64,000 nt of DNA, from the IMG/VR virus record IMGVR_UViG_3300034092_002634, positions 18,653 to 82,652 of that record. One strand, 5' to 3'. This DNA is from a virus. The notes under the pieces were generated by a model. It made no database searches, was not told the origin of the DNA, and saw nothing but the letters and a program-made list of their open reading frames with translations. Both the position numbers and the translations under genes were made by a program. Positions 40,511 through 47,085 of this stretch are shown piece after piece; position 1 is the first letter of the stretch; every line of letters starts with the position of its first letter.

Positions 40511-40588
40511 ATGTCTATGTATGACATTCTGGTTGTGACGGTGTTGGCATTCGTGATGATGGCCGTGTTATTGAAAGGTGGTCGGTAA
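40511..40588 (+). CDS. 25-residue membrane peptide
   Basis: ATG 40511 (or 40517) follows GAAGGGA. One hydrophobic helix (DILVVTVLAFVMMAVLL) with a basic end. It overlaps the next gene by one base (TAATG). Confidence 0.5.
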   Translation: MSMYDILVVTVLAFVMMAVLLKGGR

Positions 40589-40788
40589 TGAGTCCTGCAG
40601 AACAACTATACGTCGAGAAGTTGTGTCGCCAGTACTATCAGGCGCTCTATGGCGTAGATTACGTCGTAGAGTTCGGGCATATCTTGCTGTTTCCGCATAA
40701 GCATGCGGAGGCTGTGGTCAAGCTCGAGAAACTCATGGAGAATGTCGGTTACCAGGTAGTTCGCCTGGTAGAAATTCGGAAAGGGTAA
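40588..40788 (+). CDS. 66-residue hypothetical protein
   Basis: Coupled to the preceding membrane peptide by overlap, with GAAAGGTGG upstream. A helix-strand-helix protein (EQLYVEKLCRQYYQALYG; HAEAVVKLEKLMENVGY) of unknown role. Confidence 0.55.
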   Translation: MSPAEQLYVEKLCRQYYQALYGVDYVVEFGHILLFPHKHAEAVVKLEKLMENVGYQVVRLVEIRKG

Positions 40789-40792
40789 ACTA

Positions 40793-41101
40793 GTGCACAA
40801 GATCACCCTGTTAGACGTTCGGCATAGTGCTGCCGAAAAGCTGGCCAAAGAGAAACTGCGGGTAGAAGTACCCGCAGAATACAACGGGGATTGGTTCCCC
40901 GCTGTCATGTACGTACCTGCGTATCCCCGTCAGGAGGATCACAGCGTGGATGCTTACACGTTCAAATGTGTGAGCGTCAACGCTAGCCTGAAACGTCTTA
41001 GACGGCTCTACACGGCCCTTGGTGGACGCGCAATGCCTCCGTGGTCCGGTATATTGGTTGACGGCGTCGAGGTCAACGGGAACGTCAAGGACGGCGAGTA
41101 G
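40793..41101 (+). CDS. Hypothetical protein
   Basis: A 102-residue protein starting at GTG 40793 after GGAAAGGGTAAACTA, four bases after the previous stop. It is basic and shows mixed alpha/beta character with no Cys motif. Unrecognised. Confidence 0.5.
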   Translation: MHKITLLDVRHSAAEKLAKEKLRVEVPAEYNGDWFPAVMYVPAYPRQEDHSVDAYTFKCVSVNASLKRLRRLYTALGGRAMPPWSGILVDGVEVNGNVKDGE

Positions 41102-41106
41102 TCCAC

Positions 41107-41140
41107 CTGGAGTGAGGGGTAACCAGTATAACTTCCTCAT
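41107..41140 (+). promoter_or_regulatory. RNA pseudoknot, class A, copy 5
   Basis: Stem 1 is CTGG (41107) with CCAG (41123). Stem 2 is TGAGG (41113) with CCTCA (41135). Shorter than copies 1-4 and lacking a clear third hairpin; followed by GCTCttgaaaGGAGC. Confidence 0.65.
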
Positions 41141-41171
41141 GTACTAATTTAGCTCTTGAAAGGAGCGTGTC

Positions 41172-41423
41172 ATGCACAAGTATGACGTTGAGTGCGAGTG
41201 TGTCGAGTGTCAGAAATCCTGGAGGGTGGAGCACATCTGGGAGACCGTCAACTCCCAGGCGGAAGCAGACTGGACTTTCTCGGGTGACACCGAGGACGAG
41301 GTCGTCGCCGCTGCGTACAAGCGCAAAGAGACTCTTCGCCCCACTGAAGAAGAGTGGATGGCTGTGGAGGACAAGTTCTTTCTCTACAAAAAGGGGAAGT
41401 TCTTGGGAGAGTTTTCCCTTTAG
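41172..41423 (+). CDS. CECxxC-motif protein
   Basis: The 83-residue protein opens HKYDVECECVECQK, nearly identical to the start of the protein at 40180. It then diverges into an acidic, Trp-rich sequence (RPTEEEWMAVEDKFF). The shared N-terminus with unrelated remainder suggests a reused targeting or metal-binding module. Confidence 0.6.
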   Translation: MHKYDVECECVECQKSWRVEHIWETVNSQAEADWTFSGDTEDEVVAAAYKRKETLRPTEEEWMAVEDKFFLYKKGKFLGEFSL

Positions 41424-41429
41424 TAGTCC

Positions 41430-41463
41430 ACGTGGTAGTCGGATAACCACGTTAAACACCGAC
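41430..41463 (+). promoter_or_regulatory. RNA pseudoknot, class B, copy 2
   Basis: Stem 1 is ACGTGG (41430) with CCACGT (41447). Stem 2 is GTCGG (41438) with CCGAC (41459). Linker TAAACA. A GTGC-aaaa-GCAC hairpin then precedes AAGGAG. Confidence 0.78.
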
Positions 41464-41497
41464 ATCATTTTATGTGCAAAAGCACAAGGAGAATCCA

Positions 41498-41974
41498 ATG
41501 CCTAATTGGTGCAGTAACGTTGTTCAACTCAGCAAAGACGGGTACGACTTTACGAGCATGGAAAAACGCATCCCTACCGAGGGACTCTATGCGCAATTCC
41601 TTCCCGCACCCGAGGGACTTGACGACCACCAACTGACGGATTGGTGCTACGAGAATTGGGGCGTTAAGTGGGACACCCAGAACGCAGATGCCGGCGTCGA
41701 TGGCGACCGCATTCAACTGTGTTTTGATAGCCCATGGAGCGCACCACGGCAGTGGCTCGCCTATATGGTGAGCATCGGGTTCGATGTCCGAGGTGCATTC
41801 TGGGAGCCAGGCATGGCCATGGGCGGTGTCTACACTACCTTGCACGATGGAGCACTAGTTGCTCCAGCATTGGAGTGGACGCAGGACAACCTCGTCGAAC
41901 GGGGTAGCGAAATGTACGAATATCTCATCAGTTACGGACTGATCTCAGAAGATGATGAAATGATCAACGACTAG
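41498..41974 (+). CDS. YubB-like (DUF1281-type) ferredoxin-fold protein
   Basis: The 158-residue protein begins MPNWCSNVVQL and has LTDWCYENWGVKWDT near 46-60 and SPWSAPRQWLAYM near 78-90. These are hallmarks of a family spread among phages and plasmids (YubB / Api92-like), with a ferredoxin-like fold but no iron site. Its molecular role is not known. ATG 41498 follows AAGGAGAATCCA. Confidence 0.75.
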   Translation: MPNWCSNVVQLSKDGYDFTSMEKRIPTEGLYAQFLPAPEGLDDHQLTDWCYENWGVKWDTQNADAGVDGDRIQLCFDSPWSAPRQWLAYMVSIGFDVRGAFWEPGMAMGGVYTTLHDGALVAPALEWTQDNLVERGSEMYEYLISYGLISEDDEMIND

Positions 41975-41979
41975 CTCGC

Positions 41980-42013
41980 ACGAGGTAACCGGCAAACCTC
42001 GTTAAACACCGGT
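41980..42013 (+). promoter_or_regulatory. RNA pseudoknot, class B, copy 3
   Basis: Stem 1 is ACGAGG (41980) with CCTCGT (41997). Stem 2 is ACCGG (41988) with CCGGT (42009). Linker TAAACA. GCTCacgaaaGGAGC follows with the binding site. Confidence 0.75.
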
Positions 42014-42043
42014 ATCTTTTTATGCTCACGAAAGGAGCACGGT

Positions 42044-42313
42044 ATGTTGTATTGCATGATGGCGGTGTCTCGATGGCTTACTGGTGACCCGGACTTCGGG
42101 TACGATGGGGAGATGATCCCCAAGGTCACCGCGGTGATCTACATCCGTGAACAGCCCTTTGAGGACTGGGAGCGGGAGGAAGGCAGGAATATCTGGAAAA
42201 TCAAGCTCGGTGAGTCTACTGTTGTGTCAATGCATAGGTGGACAACTGATCTCTCTCCAGTGGAGATCAGTACCAAGCATGACTGCGAAGTCATTGACTG
42301 GTCCAAGCGGTAA
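42044..42313 (+). CDS. Hypothetical protein
   Basis: An 89-residue protein starting after CGAAAGGAGCACGGT. Mixed alpha/beta with Trp-rich stretches (DWEREEGRNIWKIKL). The TCGG-type pseudoknot follows its stop. Unrecognised. Confidence 0.55.
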   Translation: MLYCMMAVSRWLTGDPDFGYDGEMIPKVTAVIYIREQPFEDWEREEGRNIWKIKLGESTVVSMHRWTTDLSPVEISTKHDCEVIDWSKR

Positions 42314-42322
42314 GTGGAGATC

Positions 42323-42356
42323 TCGGAGTGAGGGGATAACCGATGTAACTTCCTCA
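42323..42356 (+). promoter_or_regulatory. RNA pseudoknot, class A, copy 6
   Basis: Stem 1 is TCGG (42323) with CCGA (42340). Stem 2 is TGAGG (42329) with CCTCA (42352). Followed by GCTCttgaaaGGAGC as in copy 5. Confidence 0.62.
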
Positions 42357-42389
42357 ATAGTTATATTAGCTCTTGAAAGGAGCAACGCT

Positions 42390-42644
42390 ATGCAAGTACT
42401 GCAAGCACGGGGAATTATCCTGGAAAATCTGGAAGCGCTTCGCGAGTTCAAGCCCGAGGACTTGCGGCTGGTTGCGTTATACAACGCAGCAGCAGGGCAG
42501 TCCTGGGCCGAGTTCAACCTTATCCGCACAACGTGTGCGGACTGGGACGAGCTCACCTACAACAACTTTGAGGAGGAAGACCTCAAGAATTTGTGGGACG
42601 AACTCTCTGAGCATTTCAGCAAAATCTGGGAAGGAACCAAGTAA
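42390..42644 (+). CDS. 84-residue hypothetical protein
   Basis: ATG 42390 follows TTGAAAGGAGCAACGCT. Entirely helical and acidic (LENLEALREFKPEDL; NNFEEEDLKNLWDEL). It overlaps the next gene by one base (TAATG), so the two are likely coupled. Unknown function. Confidence 0.55.
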   Translation: MQVLQARGIILENLEALREFKPEDLRLVALYNAAAGQSWAEFNLIRTTCADWDELTYNNFEEEDLKNLWDELSEHFSKIWEGTK

Positions 42645-43018
42645 TGCGAGTACGTGGCAAGCAGCCGCATGTCTATCGTGAGTCAGAAACGGCTACGATA
42701 GCGCGGTACACCAACTTGCTCCCTCCTGTGTACGAGGCAAGTGCACAGGAGTGGAAGGTGTTTGGCCGTCAGGATACCATTGTCCGTGTTGGTACGCGGG
42801 CGACTATGCTGACGTATCTCAAGGGTAGGCGCGATCAGTATACTCGTATGCACGGATACGAGGATTTGACTGACCCCTGCCTCAGGCTGAGGTGGGATAC
42901 TAGTCTGCGGTGCTTTCACGTGACAGAGCCGCAGTTGGACCTACCCGTGTTCTCAGGTACTAAGTACATGTGTACGTGGTATCTGGTTGGCCGGTCGGAC
43001 GAGTTCCAAGGCCTGTAG
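42644..43018 (+). CDS. Hypothetical protein
   Basis: A 124-residue basic protein coupled to the preceding gene. It has strands at its C-terminus (YMCTWYLVGRSDE) and several Arg. No recognised domain. Confidence 0.5.
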   Translation: MRVRGKQPHVYRESETATIARYTNLLPPVYEASAQEWKVFGRQDTIVRVGTRATMLTYLKGRRDQYTRMHGYEDLTDPCLRLRWDTSLRCFHVTEPQLDLPVFSGTKYMCTWYLVGRSDEFQGL

Positions 43019-43024
43019 TGTGTT

Positions 43025-43052
43025 GACAACGCTCACCTGTGTCGGATGTGAG
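43025..43052 (+). promoter_or_regulatory. RNA pseudoknot, class C, copy 3
   Basis: Stem 1 is GACA (43025) with TGTC (43040). Stem 2 is CTCAC (43032) with GTGAG (43048). A GCCC-tgag-GGGC hairpin and AAGGAGAG follow. Confidence 0.68.
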
Positions 43053-43094
43053 AAAGTAATTATAGCCCTGAGGGGCAAGAAGGAGAGTGTGACT

Positions 43095-43373
43095 ATGGGT
43101 AAGGTTATCACCGCAGCGGTCTTCATCAGCATGTTCAACAGCTCATTCCGGGACAGGCTCGAGTGGATGAGTGAGGAAGTTCGCGACCTCACGGTGGACG
43201 CGCTCACCCGGGAAGGCTACGACGAGGACGATTTGCGTCGGATGTCGGATGCCTTTGCCAAGCTGGAGGAAAAGTCCAGCGACTTGATCGAGACAGACTA
43301 CGCCAACGATCTGCTGAACGTGGACGAAGAGAGTCTCGATGAGGGTTACTACTCGGATGGTGAAGACGAGTAG
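43095..43373 (+). CDS. Acidic hypothetical protein
   Basis: From ATG 43095 after AAGGAGAGTGTGACT. The 92-residue product has a helical core and a very acidic C-terminus (DEESLDEGYYSDGEDE), a composition seen in DNA mimics and small host-takeover proteins. No family can be assigned. Confidence 0.55.
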   Translation: MGKVITAAVFISMFNSSFRDRLEWMSEEVRDLTVDALTREGYDEDDLRRMSDAFAKLEEKSSDLIETDYANDLLNVDEESLDEGYYSDGEDE

Positions 43374-43382
43374 TAGGTAGCG

Positions 43383-43414
43383 GACTGGCAACTCTCGCCT
43401 GCGTCGGATGCGAG
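43383..43414 (+). promoter_or_regulatory. RNA pseudoknot, class C, copy 4 (bulged stem 1)
   Basis: Stem 2 is CTCGC (43394) with GCGAG (43410). Stem 1 is weaker: GAC with GTC plus an inner GC pair step separated by a TG bulge. The GCCC-tgag-GGGC hairpin follows. Confidence 0.55.
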
Positions 43415-43457
43415 GAAGTAATGTATAGCCCTGAGGGGCAAGAAGGAGAGTGTGACT

Positions 43458-43919
43458 ATGGGGACTCAGCATTGCGTCTTGATCCAGGACCGTTTCGACA
43501 ACGAGGCCAAGTTCAACTTGGTCATCACCCACGACGTACCCTTCCACCCGGAAGCGGTCTTGTGGATTGCTCAGCTGTACACGGCAAAGCGTTGGGGGTC
43601 ACAGCCCGACGTGTACCGCACTGCCGAGCTCGATGTCAGCGTCGACTGGAACGACATCGTGTACGTTCCGGCGCTAAATGTCCTGGACTTCGAGTCCTCG
43701 GACTACTGGCCAACACAGAAGCAGCTGAGGTTGGCTCGGATGGCGTTGGATTCGTACCGTATGTTTTATGACGAGTTGGCAAGGCAGGAGAAGATTATCT
43801 CCGGCTATGTCCGTCAGGAGATGCACAAGCAGTACGGTGAGGACACCGTCGCTATGCGTCTTCCCACCTTCCACAGCCGTGCTTCGGCATTGGACATCCT
43901 AGTTCATCTGGCACGGTAA
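43458..43919 (+). CDS. Hypothetical protein
   Basis: The 153-residue protein starts at ATG 43458 after AAGGAGAGTGTGACT. It has an N-terminal strand region and a helical C-terminus (MFYDELARQEKIISGYVRQ). Leader and start are closely like those of the gene at 43095. Unrecognised. Confidence 0.55.
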   Translation: MGTQHCVLIQDRFDNEAKFNLVITHDVPFHPEAVLWIAQLYTAKRWGSQPDVYRTAELDVSVDWNDIVYVPALNVLDFESSDYWPTQKQLRLARMALDSYRMFYDELARQEKIISGYVRQEMHKQYGEDTVAMRLPTFHSRASALDILVHLAR

Positions 43920-43925
43920 GTCCAC

Positions 43926-43958
43926 ACGAGGTAGCCGGCGAACCTCGTTAAACACCGG
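43926..43958 (+). promoter_or_regulatory. RNA pseudoknot, class B, copy 4
   Basis: Stem 1 is ACGAGG (43926) with CCTCGT (43943). Stem 2 is CCGG (43935) with CCGG (43955). Linker TAAACA. Followed by GTGC-aaga-GCAC and AAAGGAG. Confidence 0.72.
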
Positions 43959-43996
43959 TATAGTATTATAAGTGCAAGAGCACAAAGGAGAGCAAG

Positions 43997-44323
43997 ATGC
44001 GTTACTCAATCAAGTTCGTGGCGAGTGCGAAGAAGTCCGTTCCCTTCGGCCTGGGTATGAGCAAGAAGTTCCACGACGCTGTGTGGAAGGGTGGGTGTAA
44101 GCGCCAGTGGCACGACATTGGTATCAAGGCCACGGAGTACTGCCTGCGGACACGTTCGTGCATGATCGACGTCGAGGCCTCGGACGCTGCTGAGTTGTCG
44201 TTTAAGCAGGAGGTGTGCCAGAGCCTGGTCGACTACATCTGGCAGGCAAGCAACAAGCCCTTTACAAGCGTAGAGGTGTTCGAGACGTGGAGTCACAAGG
44301 TTATCTACAAGGCTGATCTCTAG
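43997..44323 (+). CDS. Hypothetical protein
   Basis: A 108-residue basic protein (MRYSIKFVASAKKSVPFGLG) with two Cys and a C-terminal strand-helix pattern. AAAGGAGAGCAAG precedes the ATG. Unrecognised. Next downstream is the antirestriction gene. Confidence 0.55.
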   Translation: MRYSIKFVASAKKSVPFGLGMSKKFHDAVWKGGCKRQWHDIGIKATEYCLRTRSCMIDVEASDAAELSFKQEVCQSLVDYIWQASNKPFTSVEVFETWSHKVIYKADL

Positions 44324-44327
44324 GAAT

Positions 44328-44359
44328 GTCTGGCAACTCCCACCTGCGACGGATGTGGG
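44328..44359 (+). promoter_or_regulatory. RNA pseudoknot, class C, copy 5 (bulged stem 1)
   Basis: Stem 2 is CCCAC (44339) with GTGGG (44355). Stem 1 is GTC with GAC plus an inner GC pair step, a paired swap of copy 4. A GTGC-aagt-GCAC hairpin and AAAGGAG follow. Confidence 0.6.
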
Positions 44360-44398
44360 CAAGCAAAGCAATGTGCAAGTGCACAAAGGAGCAACAGC

Positions 44399-45259
44399 AT
44401 GTCTGATGTCAAAGTCCCTGCAGCAGAGCGTATTGGGTCCGCGATGGTTGAGAAGCTGATCGAGTCACTCGAAGCGGGAGTGGCAAACGGTCAATGGAAG
44501 CAGCCGTGGACAACGTCAAAGCAGATCAATGCGGTCACCGGGGCTAGCTACTCCGGTGCCAATGCGATCAACTTGATGTTGATTGGCGCGGAATGCCCTT
44601 ACTGGGCTACCTTCAATCAGTGGTCGACAGCCGGTTACCGTATTCCACAGGGTACGGAATCCAGCGGTTTTGTCCACACCCCTCCGAGACGGAACAAGAA
44701 GACGGAGAGCGGCGAAGAGATCACCATATTCGTCCCATCAAAGACGTTTGTGGTGTTCAACGGTTCACAAGTCGTTGACGCCGATGGCAACCCGTTCACG
44801 TGGGAATCTTCGCCACCTGTTCCGGTTCTTCCAGAGATCGAGGCCTTCTTCGCCAAGCACAATCCAACGATTGTGCATGACGATCCCAGTAGTGCATATT
44901 ATCATCCGTCGAAAGACTTGATCAATATGCCGCCGATCAACTCGTTTGTTGACAATGTTTCATACTATGGAACGTTAGCGCACGAGATGATTCACTGGAC
45001 TGCACACAAGGACCGGCTGGATCGCGATCTGTCTCAGTATGGCCGTGATCGTAAAGTACGCGCATTCGAAGAACTCATAGCTGAGTTCGGCGCGGCCATT
45101 ATCGGTAGTGAACTTGGTCTAACTACTGAGGTGAGAGATGACCATCTGCAGTATCTAGCTTCTTGGCTATCCTCCCTTAAGGAGGATAAGACGGTACTGC
45201 GGCGGGCGGTTACCGAAGCAGGTAAGGCTTCAGCCTACGTCAGCAGAGATGCTGAGTAG
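44399..45259 (+). CDS. ardC: ArdC-like antirestriction protein
   Basis: The 286-residue protein has the ArdC arrangement: an N-terminal single-stranded DNA-binding domain (about 10-125, with WKQPW, GANAINLML and FVVFNGSQV) and a C-terminal metalloprotease-like domain with HEMIH at 195-199 and a following EELIAEF that can supply the third ligand. ArdC proteins protect incoming DNA from restriction endonucleases early after entry, and often form part of polyvalent phage proteins. AAAGGAGCAACAGC precedes the ATG. It is the only protein of known family in its neighbourhood. Confidence 0.88.
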   Translation: MSDVKVPAAERIGSAMVEKLIESLEAGVANGQWKQPWTTSKQINAVTGASYSGANAINLMLIGAECPYWATFNQWSTAGYRIPQGTESSGFVHTPPRRNKKTESGEEITIFVPSKTFVVFNGSQVVDADGNPFTWESSPPVPVLPEIEAFFAKHNPTIVHDDPSSAYYHPSKDLINMPPINSFVDNVSYYGTLAHEMIHWTAHKDRLDRDLSQYGRDRKVRAFEELIAEFGAAIIGSELGLTTEVRDDHLQYLASWLSSLKEDKTVLRRAVTEAGKASAYVSRDAE

Positions 45260-45304
45260 TTTACATATACCGGTTAGCTCTCACAGAAAGGGGGTGATTA
45301 CCAC

Positions 45305-45607
45305 TTGCCACCATTCGGATTCATGGTGTTAGTTTTCTTCCATCTCCGGTACAAGACTGGAGGTGGTCGGTTCGCCTGGAGTCTGTACTCACTGCGCGCG
45401 TCGCTCAAGTATCAGGACGGTTCGATCTACGGTCGAATACTTTACGACGGGTCGCGTCCGTTGCTAGAGACCTGGGAGAACGGCGTGCGTATCTGGGTAA
45501 GTCCTGACTACGATGCGTATATGGCTGAGTCTCAGCGACGTATCGATCAGGCTGCCAAAGAGTACCGCGTCACGGAGACTTTCGGTCCTGGCGATTCCAT
45601 GCCCTAG
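45305..45607 (+). CDS. Hypothetical protein
   Basis: A 100-residue protein with probable TTG start at 45305 after AAAGGGGGTGATTACCAC; ATG 45323 is an alternative. It is rich in Arg and Tyr with strands at the start and a C-terminal helix. Unrecognised. Confidence 0.5.
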   Translation: MPPFGFMVLVFFHLRYKTGGGRFAWSLYSLRASLKYQDGSIYGRILYDGSRPLLETWENGVRIWVSPDYDAYMAESQRRIDQAAKEYRVTETFGPGDSMP

Positions 45608-45624
45608 TGTCTGATTATTAATCA

Positions 45625-45649
45625 GCGGTAGGGTACTGTGCCCTACCGC
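45625..45649 (+). promoter_or_regulatory. Leader hairpin, class D, copy 1
   Basis: A 9-bp stem GCGGTAGGG/CCCTACCGC encloses loop TACTGTG, directly before GGGAG of the next gene. Copies 2 and 3 have the same stem length and a TAnnGTG loop with changed stems. Confidence 0.75.
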
Positions 45650-45669
45650 ATATGGGAGATGCAACTACT

Positions 45670-46488
45670 ATGCGTAAGCAAGCACAAAAGACCGCAGTGA
45701 CCGTAGTCGAGAACACTGGCAACACCAAGCTGGTTGGTACGTCCGCGATGTACAACTGGATCACCACCTACACCGAGGTGGGGCCGACCTGTCCTACGAC
45801 GTGTTGGTTCCACCCCGAGTCTCTGTATGCCGACGATCTCAAGAAGCTCAAACTCAAGGCCTGCTACACCAAGCGTGGGCATGTGTCCTTCAGTGTTGCG
45901 GCTTCCAAGTTCGCTGGTGCAGATACGTCTGACGGTGCGTTGACTCCTGTGCGTGAGCGCTTCGATCGCATCTTCTTGATGCACGAGGCCGGACGCAAGA
46001 CAGTCGACGGCATTCGCTTCCAGACGGGTGGCGATATTCTCCATCCAGTTACGGGTCAGCCGTGGGTGGAGTTCATCGACCTGATCCTGTACGTTATCGA
46101 GCGTGCATTACCTCTGGGGATACCAGTCATCGGCTTCACCGCTACGTGGCGGTATCCCGAGGTGCAGGTGCTACGTCGCAAGTTCCATGCTTCTGTTCAG
46201 ACGTTTGCTGATGCTCGGCAGGCGACTGAGATGGGTTGGACCGTGGCGTATGCAGTGGGCGAGCAGGACGTACTACAGGCTGTCAGTGAGCTCAGGAGTC
46301 TCGGTCAACGTGCTGTATACTGTCCTGAACAGGCAGGTAAGGCAAAGAGCTGCAGTGACTGTGGTCTGTGTGCAGTGGCCGATAGCAGTAGACTCGACAG
46401 AGTTCTTTGGGAAGAGAACTACATGCTGTATCGGAAGCGTTTTGTGTTGACCGACATCCCAGTGTCGATCGTACTCAAGAACCACTAG
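45670..46488 (+). CDS. Cysteine-rich phage protein, radical-SAM-like family
   Basis: The 272-residue protein starts at ATG 45670. It has VGPTCPTTCWF near 37-47 and a downstream Cys (CYTKRGH), then a predicted alpha/beta barrel segment (GIRFQTGGDIL, IPVIGFTATWRY, VAYAVGEQ) and a C-terminal CPEQ...CSDCGLC cluster. This combination occurs in a family of small phage proteins thought related to radical-SAM enzymes, with iron-sulfur-binding Cys. Its reaction is unknown. The resemblance is from memory of motif order. Confidence 0.6.
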   Translation: MRKQAQKTAVTVVENTGNTKLVGTSAMYNWITTYTEVGPTCPTTCWFHPESLYADDLKKLKLKACYTKRGHVSFSVAASKFAGADTSDGALTPVRERFDRIFLMHEAGRKTVDGIRFQTGGDILHPVTGQPWVEFIDLILYVIERALPLGIPVIGFTATWRYPEVQVLRRKFHASVQTFADARQATEMGWTVAYAVGEQDVLQAVSELRSLGQRAVYCPEQAGKAKSCSDCGLCAVADSSRLDRVLWEENYMLYRKRFVLTDIPVSIVLKNH

Positions 46489-46501
46489 TCGGTAAGTCTA
46501 T

Positions 46502-46529
46502 GACCCGGGGACAATTCGGTTCCCGGGTC
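46502..46529 (+). promoter_or_regulatory. Leader hairpin, GC-rich
   Basis: An 8-bp stem GACCCGGG/CCCGGGTC, extendable inward, lies between two genes and 10 bases before AAAGGAG. No T tract follows. Loop sequence differs from class D. Confidence 0.7.
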
Positions 46530-46553
46530 TATTACAAAGGAGTGTGTAGGGTT

Positions 46554-47027
46554 ATGGAAAAGCGCGCATTGATCCGGTGGAATGACGGTGAAGATCTCCA
46601 GGTGTTGATTGGCATCGGTAAGTGGGATGGTAAGTCGAACGACGACCACATCTTCTACTGGATGGAAGAGTTGACTGACTACCAGGTTGGGTACCGCAAC
46701 GGTGATGGGTGGACCATCATCCAGATCGAGAAGGAGACTGCGTTGAGTACTAAGTGGACATTGAATCGGCCTGAGCTGGCAGACAACGACGAGGAGGTAG
46801 TGGTGGGTCTCGACTACAACAACGAGCGGTCAGACTTCAATCTGGCGCGCGTACAGTTTGTCGAGCTGTACAACGGTATCCCTGAGCCATACTTCCACAT
46901 CAGCTTCGACGAGGCTATGTGCTACAGTGTGTCTGCCAAAGAGTTGTTGTCCGACACCTACAAGACCATCTACGTACCAGGTGCTTGGGGTGCGACTCTC
47001 TGCTGGATTCCGATCCACCGAGCGTAG
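46554..47027 (+). CDS. Hypothetical protein
   Basis: A 157-residue protein with ATG 46554 downstream of AAAGGAG. It is acidic and strand-rich, with a repeated Tyr/Trp pattern (FYWMEELTDYQVGYRN). No recognised family. Confidence 0.55.
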   Translation: MEKRALIRWNDGEDLQVLIGIGKWDGKSNDDHIFYWMEELTDYQVGYRNGDGWTIIQIEKETALSTKWTLNRPELADNDEEVVVGLDYNNERSDFNLARVQFVELYNGIPEPYFHISFDEAMCYSVSAKELLSDTYKTIYVPGAWGATLCWIPIHRA

Positions 47028-47041
47028 TTGTTGTGGTCCAT

Positions 47042-47066
47042 GCGGGATAGTAATGTGCTATCCCGC
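47042..47066 (+). promoter_or_regulatory. Leader hairpin, class D, copy 2
   Basis: Stem GCGGGATAG/CTATCCCGC with loop TAATGTG, followed by TAGGAGG. Stem bases differ from copies 1 and 3 in paired fashion. Confidence 0.75.
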
Positions 47067-47085
47067 TTACCTATAGGAGGATGCA

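Noticed and set aside
38850-42356. Class A pseudoknots as pistol ribozymes
   Set aside because: S1, S2 and the third hairpin recall the pistol layout, but the extra GG(A)TAA between S2 and S1', the short linker and the CATT/TAG junctions do not match the pistol sequence as I remember it, and no clear cleavage site is present. A covariance search with the pistol model would settle this.
37991-44359. Class C elements as glutamine (glnA or downstream-peptide) riboswitches
   Set aside because: These are also small pseudoknots common in aquatic phages, but their conserved core sequences are not found in the class C copies.
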